64,000 nucleotides of DNA, from positions 310,001 to 374,000 of the forward strand of contig NZ_JABMLF010000003.1 of the NCBI RefSeq assembly GCF_013205055.1, written 5' to 3'. Position 1 is the first letter of the stretch; every line of letters begins with the position of its first letter. The DNA is from Rathayibacter sp. VKM Ac-2856. GTDB taxonomy: Bacteria > Actinomycetota > Actinomycetes > Actinomycetales > Microbacteriaceae. Positions 54,793-63,853 of this stretch are shown piece by piece. The position numbers and the translations under genes were made by a program. A model generated the notes under the pieces. The model had not been told where the DNA came from and ran no database searches. It saw only the letters and a program-made list of their open reading frames with translations.

Positions 54793-54984
54793 TCAGGAGA
54801 GGTCGAAGGCGTTTCCGTTGATCAGCAGGACGTCGCGATCACCTGGAGCCGCTGCGGTCTCGGTGGGATCGTTCAGCGCCTCGGTGAAGGCGGCGTTCTG
54901 GTCAGTGAAGAGGGACGACTGCATGACGCTCGTCAAGAGAAGGCCGGCGGCGAGGACGGTCGCGGTTGTTCTGCGGTGCTGCAT
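54793..54984 (-). CDS. small exported peptide
   Basis: A 63-residue product with a hydrophobic N-terminus (TATVLAAGLLLTSVMQSSLF) suitable as a signal or membrane anchor, followed by about 35 acidic residues (NAAFTEALNDPTETAAAPGDRDVLLINGNAFDLS). A GACGAGGACC stretch precedes the ATG. The WxL-like gene follows 162 bases downstream in the same direction. Short acidic exported peptides of this type have no family I can name, and the call rests on the signal-like sequence, start context and position. Confidence 0.5.
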   Translation of the reverse strand: MQHRRTTATVLAAGLLLTSVMQSSLFTDQNAAFTEALNDPTETAAAPGDRDVLLINGNAFDLS

Positions 54985-55089
54985 GGTGTCGGTCCTCGTC
55001 TTTCCGGTGAAGGTGCTGGAGTCAGCGGTGGTGATGTCCGATGCGGGTATCTGGGGAGCGGGCGGTCGTGCCTCCCGCTCCCCCTTCTC

Positions 55090-58000
55090 TCAGCGGCAGC
55101 TGCGCGCGGAGTAGTCGGCGTTCTTCTGGGCGGTGACGACCTTGCCGTCGATGGTGGCCGTCGACGTCGTGGCGACCGATCCGGCGGGGATCGAGGCGGC
55201 GCGGGTGGTCGTCGCGGTCGTCGCCGATGTGCCGGGTGCGACGCCGGTCACGGTCTTCGAGCCGTAGGCGGTGGCGGTGGTGACGTCGATGCTCGAGCGG
55301 CTGTCGTTCTTGACCACGGTGGTGAGGACGACCTTCCCGCTGACGCAGCGGGTGGACGCGGTCGCGGTCACGGTGAGGGGTGAGGTGACGGTCACCTTCG
55401 CGGTCACGGTCCGGTTCGCGGGCGCGACCTCCTCGGTCGGCGTCAGGTCGAAGACCGGTCGGCCGTCGGCGGCGTAGTGGATGCGGGTGAGGCGGGTGTC
55501 CCGGCCGTCTCCTCCGACTCCATTGCCCCAGGTGTGGTACACGTACAGGTCGTTGCCGTCCTCGTCCTGAGTGACGGCTCCGTGGCCCGGTCCCTGCTCG
55601 TAGGTGCGGTAGTCGACGACTCCGTCGGGCATCGGAACGCTCTGCAGGAGCGGGGCGTCGTACTTCGTCCAGCTGGCGATGTCGGTCAGGTCGCTGCCCT
55701 CCTTCGCCCAGGCGCCGCCGACGATGTACTTCGGGCTGACGGCGCTGCTGGAGTAGACGAGGGTGATCTTCCCGTCCCTCTGGATCGCGAACGCGCCCTC
55801 GGCCAGGCGGTCCTCGAAGGTGAGCGAGGGCACGATGATCGGGGTCGGCTCGCCGATGACGCGCGTGGGGTTTGCGGGGTCGACTTTGGCGATCCAGGTC
55901 GCCGGGTCGCTCGCGCCGTTGTCGACGTAGCGCTGGGACCAGGCGTAGTAGGCGGTTCCACCGGACTCGAAGTAGCTCATATCGAGGCTGATGTTGCGTC
56001 CCGTGCCGGTGCGGCTGAGGGCGCTCCCGTCGCTCTTCACGACGGCACGCGGCGCAGTCCAGTCGGCGGGGTTCGCGGGGTCTCCCCCGTCGCGCAGCTG
56101 CATGATGTGCGCCTGCACGGTGAACCACGCGCCGTCCTGGTTGGACTGGTCGTTCGTCGGGTTGAAGCAGGGGGCGAACAGGATGGAGAGCTTGCCGCCG
56201 ATCTCGTGGATCTCGGGGGCCCAGTAGCAGCCGGCGATCACCTTGCCCTCGGCGGTGCGGTCCATCCGGGTCGTGCGGTTGAGCAGGTCGACCTCGCGGG
56301 TGCGTCCGCCGTTGTCGTCGCTGAGCTGGTCGATGCTGTCGGCCACGCGGATCGGGAGGTGCTGGGAGGCGACGTTGTTGTTGTTCGTGTCGTCGGTCGC
56401 CGTGAAGAGGTACTGCGTCTTCCCGTTGCGCTCGTAGCGGTAGATGGTCGGGTCCGCGCGGTTGTAGGCGAACGGCTCGCTGTACTGCCGCTGGCGGACG
56501 GTTCCGGAGAGGTCGTACGTCCCCGGGCCCTTCGCGGCGAGGTCCGCGAGCTGCTGCGGGTTCCAGTCGACGCCGAGGCTGCCGGTCGAGCCGTCGGCAT
56601 AGGACAGCGTCGCCTTCACTCCGGCGAGGGTCGAGGTGTCGCCCTGGTCGATCGTCTGGGGAGCGACCGAGGAGGCGGTGTTGACCGTGCGGCCGAACGT
56701 CTCGATCAGCGCCTCGGCGACGGACGCGGAGACCGTCAGCGCGCTGCCGGGCAGGGCGTCGGCGACGCGGCCGCCGAAACCGGAGAGATCGGGGGCGACG
56801 ACGGTGGCGGGGCTGCCGGCGAGGACGGCTCCGCGGTTCCCATCGGTGACGACGACGCTCCGCCGTCCGCCGTCCTTCGGCCAGAACGCCTGCGTCCGCA
56901 GCTCGGTGCGGGCGAGGTCGGTGACGGTCGTGTACTTCGCGGCTCCGGCCGAGTCGGTCCAGGAGACGAGGTAGCGCTTCTGGTCGGTGTCGTAGACGGC
57001 CCGCGGCGAGACGACGCCGCCGGTGGTGCCGAGGTCGATGAGTCCGAGCTCGGTGAAATCGGTCGCGGTGGCATCGGTCGCCTTGAAGACCAGGGCGCTC
57101 GCGGTCCCGGTGCCGTCGGAGGCGCCCGACTGGAGGATGCGGGTGGCGATCACGCCGACAGTGCCGTCGGCGAAGGTGAAGAGCGAGGGCGATGTGAGGG
57201 CGCGGGCGTCGGCCTTGTCGGTGCCGACGAAGACGCCGTCGGCGAAGAGGATTCCCGCGTTGCCGGAGAGCGGCGCTGCGTCGGCGACGGACGAGCCCAC
57301 GGCGAGGTGGAGGCTGCGGGCGATCGCGTCCTGGTTCGCCTTGTTCTCGCCGGTCGGTGTGCGGGTGTAGGAGACGACGGTCTTCGCCGTGGTGGCGCTG
57401 AGGATCGTGGTGCGGAAGGTCTTGGTCAGCGTCGTAGCGCCGACCTTCACGGTGGCGGTGAGCGCGAGCGCCCGGTCGGTCGTCGTGTCGTTGACGAGGC
57501 GGCCGCCGGACAGGCCGGCTGCGTCGGCGCTCCACGAGACGGTGTACCCGGCGATCGTGGGCAGGGCGGTGCCCGAGGCGACGGTCGGGGGGACGACGAG
57601 GGCGGTGCGCAGGCGCGCCGTCGCGTCGGCCTCGGTGTCCGCGGCGACGCTCACGCTGCGCGCGGTGCCGGTCGCCGTGGATCCGGCGAAGGTCGCGGTC
57701 GGGGTCAGAGTCACGGTGGCGTCGGCCGAGCCGGGCGCGGGGCGCCGGACGGAGCCGTCGGCGCCGATCACCGAGGGGTCGCTGCTCCCCCAGGTGAGGG
57801 TCGAGCCGCCGGCGCCGCGGGTCGGGAGAGCGAGGTCGCTGGTGACGGGGCCGCTGACCGTGAGGGTCGCGGCTGCAGCGTCGGAGGCGGCGATGGCGGC
57901 GGCGGCGGGGGCCGCGTCCTCGCGCACCTGGTCCTGGGTGAGGGCGGCGGAGTAGACGTGCACATCGTCCATCGCACCGGCGAAAAGGGGGTCGGGGCCG

Positions 58001-58671
58001 TAGAACGACTTGCCGAGCAGCCCGGAGAGGGCGGCGGTGCCGACGGTCGCCGCTCCGGTCGCGGAGGTCGGGGTGGTCTGCGCGAGTCGGCCGTCGACGT
58101 AGGTCGAGACGCTCACTCCGCTGCGCAGCACGACGGCGACATGCGTCCAGCGGTCGGTGGCGGCGGGGCCGGTGTCGACCGCGCGCTGCTCGGAGCCATT
58201 CTTCACGGCGCCGATGAGGTTCCCGCCGCACTGGGGGGTGCTGAAGAGGTACCGCTCGGTCGACTGCCCGAGCGCGAAGGCCCAGCTGCAGCTCTGGTTC
58301 CCCTCCCAGCGCAGCCAGGCGGACATCGTCACGTCGGTGGTCGCCGCCGTGGTCAGTCCCGGCGCGATCTCGGCGAAGGCGGCGGAGCTCCCGGCGGCGC
58401 CGCCGGGGAGGCGCAGGGCGCGGTCGGTGCCGCCGCGCGGTCCCACGACCGTCGTGGCTCCGGAGCCGCGGACCGTGGCGGAGCGTCCCGCCGCGGAGTC
58501 GACGAGCGTCGTGCCCGCGGTGACGGGCGAGCCGGCGGCCGCGGTCGAGGAGAAGTCGTAGGAGAGGATCGGACCGGGGACCGCGGCCTGCGCGGGGGCG
58601 GCGCTGAGCGCCGCGCCTCCCGCTGTCAGGCTCGCGGCGACCAGGAGGGCCGTCGTGCGTCGGAACCGCAT
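55090..58671 (-). CDS. secreted GH43-like enzyme with LamG, two propeller-like sections and C-terminal Cys module
   Basis: The 1193-residue protein has a signal peptide (cut near 30), a LamG domain (34-250; cysteines 128 and 148 probably paired), two Ig-like domains (255-435), a first propeller-like section (445-620), a Big_4-type Ig domain (680-725) and the GH43 propeller (730-1060). The catalytic triad is D740 (NRADPTIY), D897 (SLDMSYF) and E958 (LAEGAFAI). The terminal module is C1109-C1192. Its layout parallels the 1109-residue enzyme. The 144-base gap to the upstream 981-residue gene has no operator, so both probably share one transcript from 62.2 kb. Confidence 0.87.
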   Translation of the reverse strand: MRFRRTTALLVAASLTAGGAALSAAPAQAAVPGPILSYDFSSTAAAGSPVTAGTTLVDSAAGRSATVRGSGATTVVGPRGGTDRALRLPGGAAGSSAAFAEIAPGLTTAATTDVTMSAWLRWEGNQSCSWAFALGQSTERYLFSTPQCGGNLIGAVKNGSEQRAVDTGPAATDRWTHVAVVLRSGVSVSTYVDGRLAQTTPTSATGAATVGTAALSGLLGKSFYGPDPLFAGAMDDVHVYSAALTQDQVREDAAPAAAAIAASDAAAATLTVSGPVTSDLALPTRGAGGSTLTWGSSDPSVIGADGSVRRPAPGSADATVTLTPTATFAGSTATGTARSVSVAADTEADATARLRTALVVPPTVASGTALPTIAGYTVSWSADAAGLSGGRLVNDTTTDRALALTATVKVGATTLTKTFRTTILSATTAKTVVSYTRTPTGENKANQDAIARSLHLAVGSSVADAAPLSGNAGILFADGVFVGTDKADARALTSPSLFTFADGTVGVIATRILQSGASDGTGTASALVFKATDATATDFTELGLIDLGTTGGVVSPRAVYDTDQKRYLVSWTDSAGAAKYTTVTDLARTELRTQAFWPKDGGRRSVVVTDGNRGAVLAGSPATVVAPDLSGFGGRVADALPGSALTVSASVAEALIETFGRTVNTASSVAPQTIDQGDTSTLAGVKATLSYADGSTGSLGVDWNPQQLADLAAKGPGTYDLSGTVRQRQYSEPFAYNRADPTIYRYERNGKTQYLFTATDDTNNNNVASQHLPIRVADSIDQLSDDNGGRTREVDLLNRTTRMDRTAEGKVIAGCYWAPEIHEIGGKLSILFAPCFNPTNDQSNQDGAWFTVQAHIMQLRDGGDPANPADWTAPRAVVKSDGSALSRTGTGRNISLDMSYFESGGTAYYAWSQRYVDNGASDPATWIAKVDPANPTRVIGEPTPIIVPSLTFEDRLAEGAFAIQRDGKITLVYSSSAVSPKYIVGGAWAKEGSDLTDIASWTKYDAPLLQSVPMPDGVVDYRTYEQGPGHGAVTQDEDGNDLYVYHTWGNGVGGDGRDTRLTRIHYAADGRPVFDLTPTEEVAPANRTVTAKVTVTSPLTVTATASTRCVSGKVVLTTVVKNDSRSSIDVTTATAYGSKTVTGVAPGTSATTATTTRAASIPAGSVATTSTATIDGKVVTAQKNADYSARSCR

Positions 58672-58815
58672 TGTTCGTCTACTTCCGTCGAGGAGAGGGA
58701 CCGGGGGAGCACGGACGCTGCGGTCCGTGCTCCCCGGAGAACGGGAGCCGGGGCTCCGGGGTGGAGAGATCCGGGAGGGGGGCTGGTCGGCGCTCCTCCC
58801 CTCCCGGATCTCGGT

Positions 58816-61761
58816 CTAGCGGCAGCTGAGTGCCGAGTAGGGTGCGCTGACCGTCCGGGTGCCGGACGAGTCCTTCGAGGTGACGTTCACGTCACCCGCG
58901 GTGACCGAGGCGGCGCGGGTGCTGAAGGCGGCGGTGACCGACTTGCCGGGTGCGACGCCGGTGAAGGTCTTGCTCCCCCACTGCGATGCGACGGTCATCT
59001 CGACGGTCGAGCCGCTGGTGTTGGTGGCGGTCGCGGTGACCGTCACCTTGCCGGCGATGCAGCGGTTCGAGGCCGAGGCCTCCACCGAGGGCCCAGGAGG
59101 AGCGGTCGCCGTGATCGTGGCGATGGCGGGGGTCGCGGCCGAGTTGGCGAGCTGACCGCGGACCTGCACGGTGTCCCCCGCCTTCTTCAGCGTGCTGAGG
59201 TCAGCGGTCTCCCACGTCACGGCGACCGTCTCGCGGTGGCCGTCCTTGAAGGTCGCGCCCACCGTCGCGGGCAGGTCGACGGTCGCCGATCCCGCCTGCA
59301 CGGTCCGTGCCACGGCGTCGATCGAGGTCACCAGGAGCGACGGGTTCCACTTCGCCGCGAGCGCGTCGCGCTCCTTCGCGGTGATGGAGACGACGGATCC
59401 GTGGCGCGGCGAGGTCGGCAGCGAGAAGCTGCTGGGGATCGTCCACTGGATGTCGCCCTCGAGCGAGTTCGTGCCGAGCGGGATGTAGCCGCGGCCGCCG
59501 TAGTTGTCGGTCCAGAGGAAGTACTTGTACCCGGCCCGGTCGCCCTCGTTGGTCTTGAAGATCTCGGGACCCTCGACCTCCGGCGTTCCGGCGGTGCGGC
59601 CGATGCAGGTGTCGATCAGGCTCCACGCGCCGGAGGCGGTGGTAGCGCGCAGGTTCGTCGACTTCTGTCCGATGATGTCGGGCGAGGGGCAGCCGCTGGT
59701 CTCGGTCGCCTTCGTGAAGCGGTAGTAGGTGTCGCCGTCCTTGAGCATGGTGGCGTCGATCAGGCCGTTGCTCTTGTTGAGCGAAGGGACGTCGGCGGCC
59801 TTGAACCAGACCTCGGGGGTGGTGAAGTCGCGGAAGTCGCGGGTGGTGGAGGTGAGGATCTGCGGTCCGTTGCCGTCCTCCACGTTGCGCGTGCTGTCGG
59901 TGAAGAGAGCCGAGGTCCAGTAGACGACGTAGGCGTCGATGGTGGGGTCGTAGGTGGCCTCCGGCGCCCAGGTCATGCCCGCGTTCGGCAGGTTGACCTC
60001 GACGTGGCGCTGCTGGCCCCAGTTGACGAGGTCGGTGGACTCCCAGATCTCGAGGTAGCGGCTGCCGCGGTTGGTCGATCCACCGAAGCCGGTGGTGCCG
60101 ACGGAGAGGTCGGTGGCCATCAGGAAGAAGCGGTCGCCCTCCTTCGAGCGGAAGATGAACGGGTCGCGCAGACCCTTCGTGCCCAGGGTCGACGTGAGGA
60201 TCGGCTGAGCGTCGTTCAGGGTCTTCCACTTGAGCGAGTCGTTGCCGTCGGAGGTGGCGAAGCGGATCTTCTCGCCCTCGACGCTGTCGCCGGTGAAGTA
60301 CGCGAACAGGTAGGCGTCGAGGTCGGACGCGGCGACGGGGGCCGCGGCCGGCACGGTGCGCGTGAGCGTCCGCACGAGGGGGGTGGTGCCGGCGACGGTC
60401 ACCGTCGCGGTGAGGGTGACGGTGGTGTCGGCGGACGGACGCGTGAGCGATCCCTTCGCGACGACGTTAGGCGCGGTGCCCTTGTCGGCGGAGGTGATGA
60501 CGGCCTCGTTCGACGAGGTCCAGGTGACGACGGCGCTCGAGCTGCCGGCGCGCGTGGCGGTGGTGGCCACATCGGCTCCGGTCGAGGGCAGGTTCAGGCT
60601 GCCGCGCACCGGTCCGGCGAGGGCGGGGTCGTTGCTGATGCCGTCGGCCACGGCCCGGGCGAGCTCGGCCTCGGCGCTGTCACCGGCGGCGTACGCCGGG
60701 ACGAAGACGGTGGTCGACCGGCCGACGACGGTGACGCCGCCGTGGACGGCGGTCGGGGTCAGCGTGACGGTCGCGTCCGGGTTCCCTGCGGTGGGCCGGG
60801 TGACGACGCCGCTGGTGCTGACGACGCCGGGGGCGCTCGACGTCCAGGTGATCGTGGAGCCGTTGACGCCGGTCGTGGGCAGGTTCAGGTTCGCGGTCAC
60901 GTTCGAGGTGTCGCCGAGCGAGACGGCGGCGTCCTGGTTCGCGAGCACGGAGTGCACGCTCGCGGCGCTCTGCTGCACCTGGCCCGCGGTGAGCGCGGAG
61001 GTCCAGACCTGCATGTCGTCGATGGCGCCGGCCCAGTAGGCGTCTCCGCCGTAGAAGGACTTGCCGAGGAAGCCGGAGAACGTGGAGGTGCCGATCGCGG
61101 AGGCGGCGGTGTAGGTGGTGTTCCCCTGGCCGACGAGAGCGCCGTCGAAGTAGGTCGAGACCGACTGGCCGCCCTTGACGACGACCGCCATGTGCACCCA
61201 GCGGTTCGCGGCGACCGGCGTGTTGCCGGCGCCTCGCACCTCGGAGCCACTCTTGATCGCGCCGAAGCCGGCGGGCCCGCACTTCGTGGTGGCGAGCACG
61301 TGCGAGTCGACGCTCGAGCCGAGGGTGAAGGGCCAGGTGCAGTCCGGAGCACCGCTCCAGCGCAGCCAGGCGGACATCGTGACGTCCTGGGTGCCGGCGG
61401 GGATCAGGCCCGGCGCGATGCGGACGTGCGGTGCGGCCGACGTGTTGGAGCCGCCCGGGAGCGAGAGCGCGCGGTCGCCCGACGTGCCGGAGGGCCCGGC
61501 GACGCTGGTGGCACCGGCGTTCACCAGCGTGCCGGGGTGGTTGCCGGGTGCTGCGTCGGCGACGACGGCTCCGCTGCCGAGGGTCGCGCCGATGCCGTCG
61601 AAGGAGTACTGCAGCACGGGCGAGGGAACGCTCTCGGCTGCGCCGGCGGTGCCGATCGGGCCGAGGACGCCGCCGAGACAGGCGACGGCGAGCGTCAGAG
61701 CGGCGCCCGCTCGAGGGAGGCGTGAGCGCCGGGTGCGCTCCTGCCGGGGGGATCGTGACAT
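58816..61761 (-). CDS. secreted GH43-like enzyme with LamG and C-terminal Cys module
   Basis: The 981-residue protein starts at the ATG at 61761 (GAAGGAC upstream). It has a signal peptide (cut near 41), LamG (46-260), two Ig-like domains (265-470) and a GH43 propeller (475-800) whose triad is D533 (GLRDPFIF), D669 (LIDATML) and E730 (VEGPEIFK). A Big_4-type Ig domain (830-875) precedes the terminal module C901-C980. Its catalytic part closely resembles that of the 897-residue enzyme, so these two are probably paralogues. The promoter with operator C lies 416 bases upstream. It likely removes arabinose from extracellular polymers. Confidence 0.88.
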   Translation of the reverse strand: MSRSPRQERTRRSRLPRAGAALTLAVACLGGVLGPIGTAGAAESVPSPVLQYSFDGIGATLGSGAVVADAAPGNHPGTLVNAGATSVAGPSGTSGDRALSLPGGSNTSAAPHVRIAPGLIPAGTQDVTMSAWLRWSGAPDCTWPFTLGSSVDSHVLATTKCGPAGFGAIKSGSEVRGAGNTPVAANRWVHMAVVVKGGQSVSTYFDGALVGQGNTTYTAASAIGTSTFSGFLGKSFYGGDAYWAGAIDDMQVWTSALTAGQVQQSAASVHSVLANQDAAVSLGDTSNVTANLNLPTTGVNGSTITWTSSAPGVVSTSGVVTRPTAGNPDATVTLTPTAVHGGVTVVGRSTTVFVPAYAAGDSAEAELARAVADGISNDPALAGPVRGSLNLPSTGADVATTATRAGSSSAVVTWTSSNEAVITSADKGTAPNVVAKGSLTRPSADTTVTLTATVTVAGTTPLVRTLTRTVPAAAPVAASDLDAYLFAYFTGDSVEGEKIRFATSDGNDSLKWKTLNDAQPILTSTLGTKGLRDPFIFRSKEGDRFFLMATDLSVGTTGFGGSTNRGSRYLEIWESTDLVNWGQQRHVEVNLPNAGMTWAPEATYDPTIDAYVVYWTSALFTDSTRNVEDGNGPQILTSTTRDFRDFTTPEVWFKAADVPSLNKSNGLIDATMLKDGDTYYRFTKATETSGCPSPDIIGQKSTNLRATTASGAWSLIDTCIGRTAGTPEVEGPEIFKTNEGDRAGYKYFLWTDNYGGRGYIPLGTNSLEGDIQWTIPSSFSLPTSPRHGSVVSITAKERDALAAKWNPSLLVTSIDAVARTVQAGSATVDLPATVGATFKDGHRETVAVTWETADLSTLKKAGDTVQVRGQLANSAATPAIATITATAPPGPSVEASASNRCIAGKVTVTATATNTSGSTVEMTVASQWGSKTFTGVAPGKSVTAAFSTRAASVTAGDVNVTSKDSSGTRTVSAPYSALSCR

Positions 61762-62176
61762 GGGTCGTCCTTCAGGTGAGGGGGCGGGGAGGAGAGAAGG
61801 GTGCTGCGAGCGAGGTCGCAGCGGGAAGCGGTTCCGCGTGCAGCGGCGGGCGAGGCGGAGGGCGTGATCCTCTGTCGGGCGTCGGCGGGCTGATCGCCGC
61901 GGCGGATGTCCTGCGCGGGCTCGACCGACCAAGTGCGCCGAGGTCAGGGGTGACGCGCGCGCAGCGTGACGGTCTTTACCGCGGAGCGGGAGCCGGCGCT
62001 GTCCAGGCACCGCCGCTGTCGGGGCAGTAGGGACGGACACCCCGGCAAGGGGTGCTCCGACCGGCGTGAGGAAGGTGTGGGGACGTCATCGTCGACGGTC
62101 CTCTCCGGCTCGTCATCGAACCGCTGAATCGGGGTGGGTCGGGAGGAGCGTCGTGCTGCTCAACCACTGCTCGGTC

Positions 62177-62205
62177 ACTGTAGCGACTTTTGTTAACGGT
62201 AACAA
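62177..62205 (-). promoter_or_regulatory. promoter and LacI-type operator C of the GH43 operon
   Basis: On the minus strand TTGTTA (62200-62205) and TACAGT (62177-62182) are spaced by 17 bases. TTGTTAACGGTAACAA (62190-62205) is a near-perfect palindrome covering the -35 box, arranged exactly as at operator B. The rest of the 787-base divergent gap (61762-62548) shows no gene; the long leader before the GH43 gene is about 415 bases. Confidence 0.72.
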
Positions 62206-62548
62206 TGGCGGAATTCCGGGGATGTCGCACGCCTGGACGGTGCAAGCGCTCTCTCCGCCCGAGGGCGGGGATCCACCCTCCCGGACCCGGATCCCCGGCG
62301 TGGATCGCATGACGAGCGGCCCTTGACACCGCGTCGGTGACCGGTCGATGGTTGTCCACGTCAACATCCGGTCAACAGCCGCTCCGCCTCCATCAGAGAG
62401 CCCCAGCGCTGCTCGGCCCGCGACGGAACCTTCGGATCACCATCCCGGACGGCTCCGATGCTCCCTCGTGCCGCCTCCGCCGATCAGGAGGCGCGCTCCC
62501 GCCGCTGGCATCCCTTCGGGGATGCCGCATGTCTGTGAAAGGCACTCC

Positions 62549-63577
62549 ATGTCCCGGACAACGAAGTCCCGAATCTCCACGCGCACGATCGGAGCTCTGA
62601 TCGTGGCCGTCGTCGGCCTCACGACAGTCGGCGTGAGCACTCCCGCCTCCGCCGCCGGCGCCCCCATCGGCACGGGAGCAGCGCAGGAGATCCGCAATCA
62701 GCACAGCAGCATGTGCCTCGACGATTACGAGTTCGCCACGCAGCCCGGCGCAGAGGTGCGCCAGTGGACGTGCGGCGAGACAGCCAACCAGCTCTGGCAG
62801 GTCAGCGACCTCGGGAACGGCTACGCCGAGATCAAGAACAAGCACAGCGACCTCTGCCTCGACAACTTCGACTTCGGCACCACGCCCGGCTCTGAAGTGC
62901 GCCAGTGGAGCTGCAACGGCAGCACCGCGCAGCAGTGGCGCATCACCTCCGTCGGTGGGGGCTACGCCGAGCTCGCCAACCGCCACAGCAACCTGTGCCT
63001 CGACAACAAGGACTTCGGCCAGCTCGACGGCTCCCTCGTCCAGCAGTGGACCTGCACCGGCTCCAGGGCCCAGCGCTGGGCCCTGACCGACCCGACCGTG
63101 CAGAAGATCACCTACACGCTCAACCGCTCGGCGAACCCGACCGCCGACGAGGCCGACGCCTACGCCCGCATCACCGACGCGATGGACCGCGCTGTCGCCC
63201 GCTACAACCGCCTCAACAACATCGGTCGCCAGCTGACCGTCTCCTACAGCCCCGGCACGCCGACGGCCGACGCGAACATCTACGGCCAGATGCGCTTCGG
63301 CTCGAACCGCACCTACATGGTGGAGGGCACCGCCATGCACGAGATGGCGCACACCGTGGGCGTCGGAACCTCGAACGGCTTCAACCAGAACTGCCAGAAC
63401 AACGGCTGGGTCTCCTCCCAGGCTCTGCTGCGCACCTGGGACGGACCGAACGCCACGCTCAATTGCTCGGGATACCACTTCTACCCCTACGGCCTCAACT
63501 ACAACACCGAGTTCAGCGAGCTGAACTTCGAGCGCCACGTCAAGCTGGTGCAATCCATGCTGAGTGACGGCATGTAG
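62549..63577 (+). CDS. secreted ricin-type lectin metalloprotease
   Basis: The 342-residue protein has a signal peptide (cut after ASA, near 36), a ricin-B beta-trefoil (about 44-180) with three QxW motifs (QLW 81, QQW 128, QRW 175) and repeated CLDxxxF segments, and a C-terminal domain with the zinc motif HEMAH (H264, E265, H268), continuing TVGVGTS. The third ligand is not the usual Asp or His at that spacing, so it may come from further on, for instance in the GYHFYPYGL segment. The lectin would bind galactose or arabinose-type sugars and bring the protease to a glycoprotein. GAAAGG precedes the ATG. Confidence 0.85.
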   Translation: MSRTTKSRISTRTIGALIVAVVGLTTVGVSTPASAAGAPIGTGAAQEIRNQHSSMCLDDYEFATQPGAEVRQWTCGETANQLWQVSDLGNGYAEIKNKHSDLCLDNFDFGTTPGSEVRQWSCNGSTAQQWRITSVGGGYAELANRHSNLCLDNKDFGQLDGSLVQQWTCTGSRAQRWALTDPTVQKITYTLNRSANPTADEADAYARITDAMDRAVARYNRLNNIGRQLTVSYSPGTPTADANIYGQMRFGSNRTYMVEGTAMHEMAHTVGVGTSNGFNQNCQNNGWVSSQALLRTWDGPNATLNCSGYHFYPYGLNYNTEFSELNFERHVKLVQSMLSDGM

Positions 63578-63630
63578 CACTTACTCCAGACACGTCCGAG
63601 CCGGGCAGGACCACTTGCTCGGGCGTTCCC

Positions 63631-63682
63631 GCGGACGTGCCGGACACCGCACCCTGGGTAGGGCGGTGTCCGGCACGTCCGC
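63631..63682. terminator. strong terminator hairpin after the metalloprotease gene
   Basis: A 20-base arm at 63631-63650 (GCGGACGTGC...) pairs without mismatch with 63663-63682 (...GCACGTCCGC), loop of 12 bases, followed by TTCGTCGTT. It lies 54 bases after the metalloprotease stop and is the clearest intrinsic terminator in the window. Confidence 0.85.
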
Positions 63683-63853
63683 TTCGTCGTTCATCGATCG
63701 TCTCGCCTCTGCGGCTCCCGCACCTGCGCGTGCGTTCCGTTTGATCACGCACGGCTCGCGACGCCGAGCCTCGGCATCCGCGACGGCGGTGAACGGCAGA
63801 ATCGCCGTCGTGAAGAGCGCGAGAGACGCGGTCCGCCCTGCCCGCGGTGTCGA

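Noticed and set aside
55477-61725. A continuous plus-strand open frame of more than 2000 codons antisense to the two GH43 genes, and similar ones at 37048-41322 and 48647-51532
   Set aside because: In GC-rich DNA the antisense frame of a coding strand with GC3 bias often stays open. These translations are Arg/Gly/Val/Asp-rich and lack domains, while the minus strand gives clear signal peptides and catalytic motifs.
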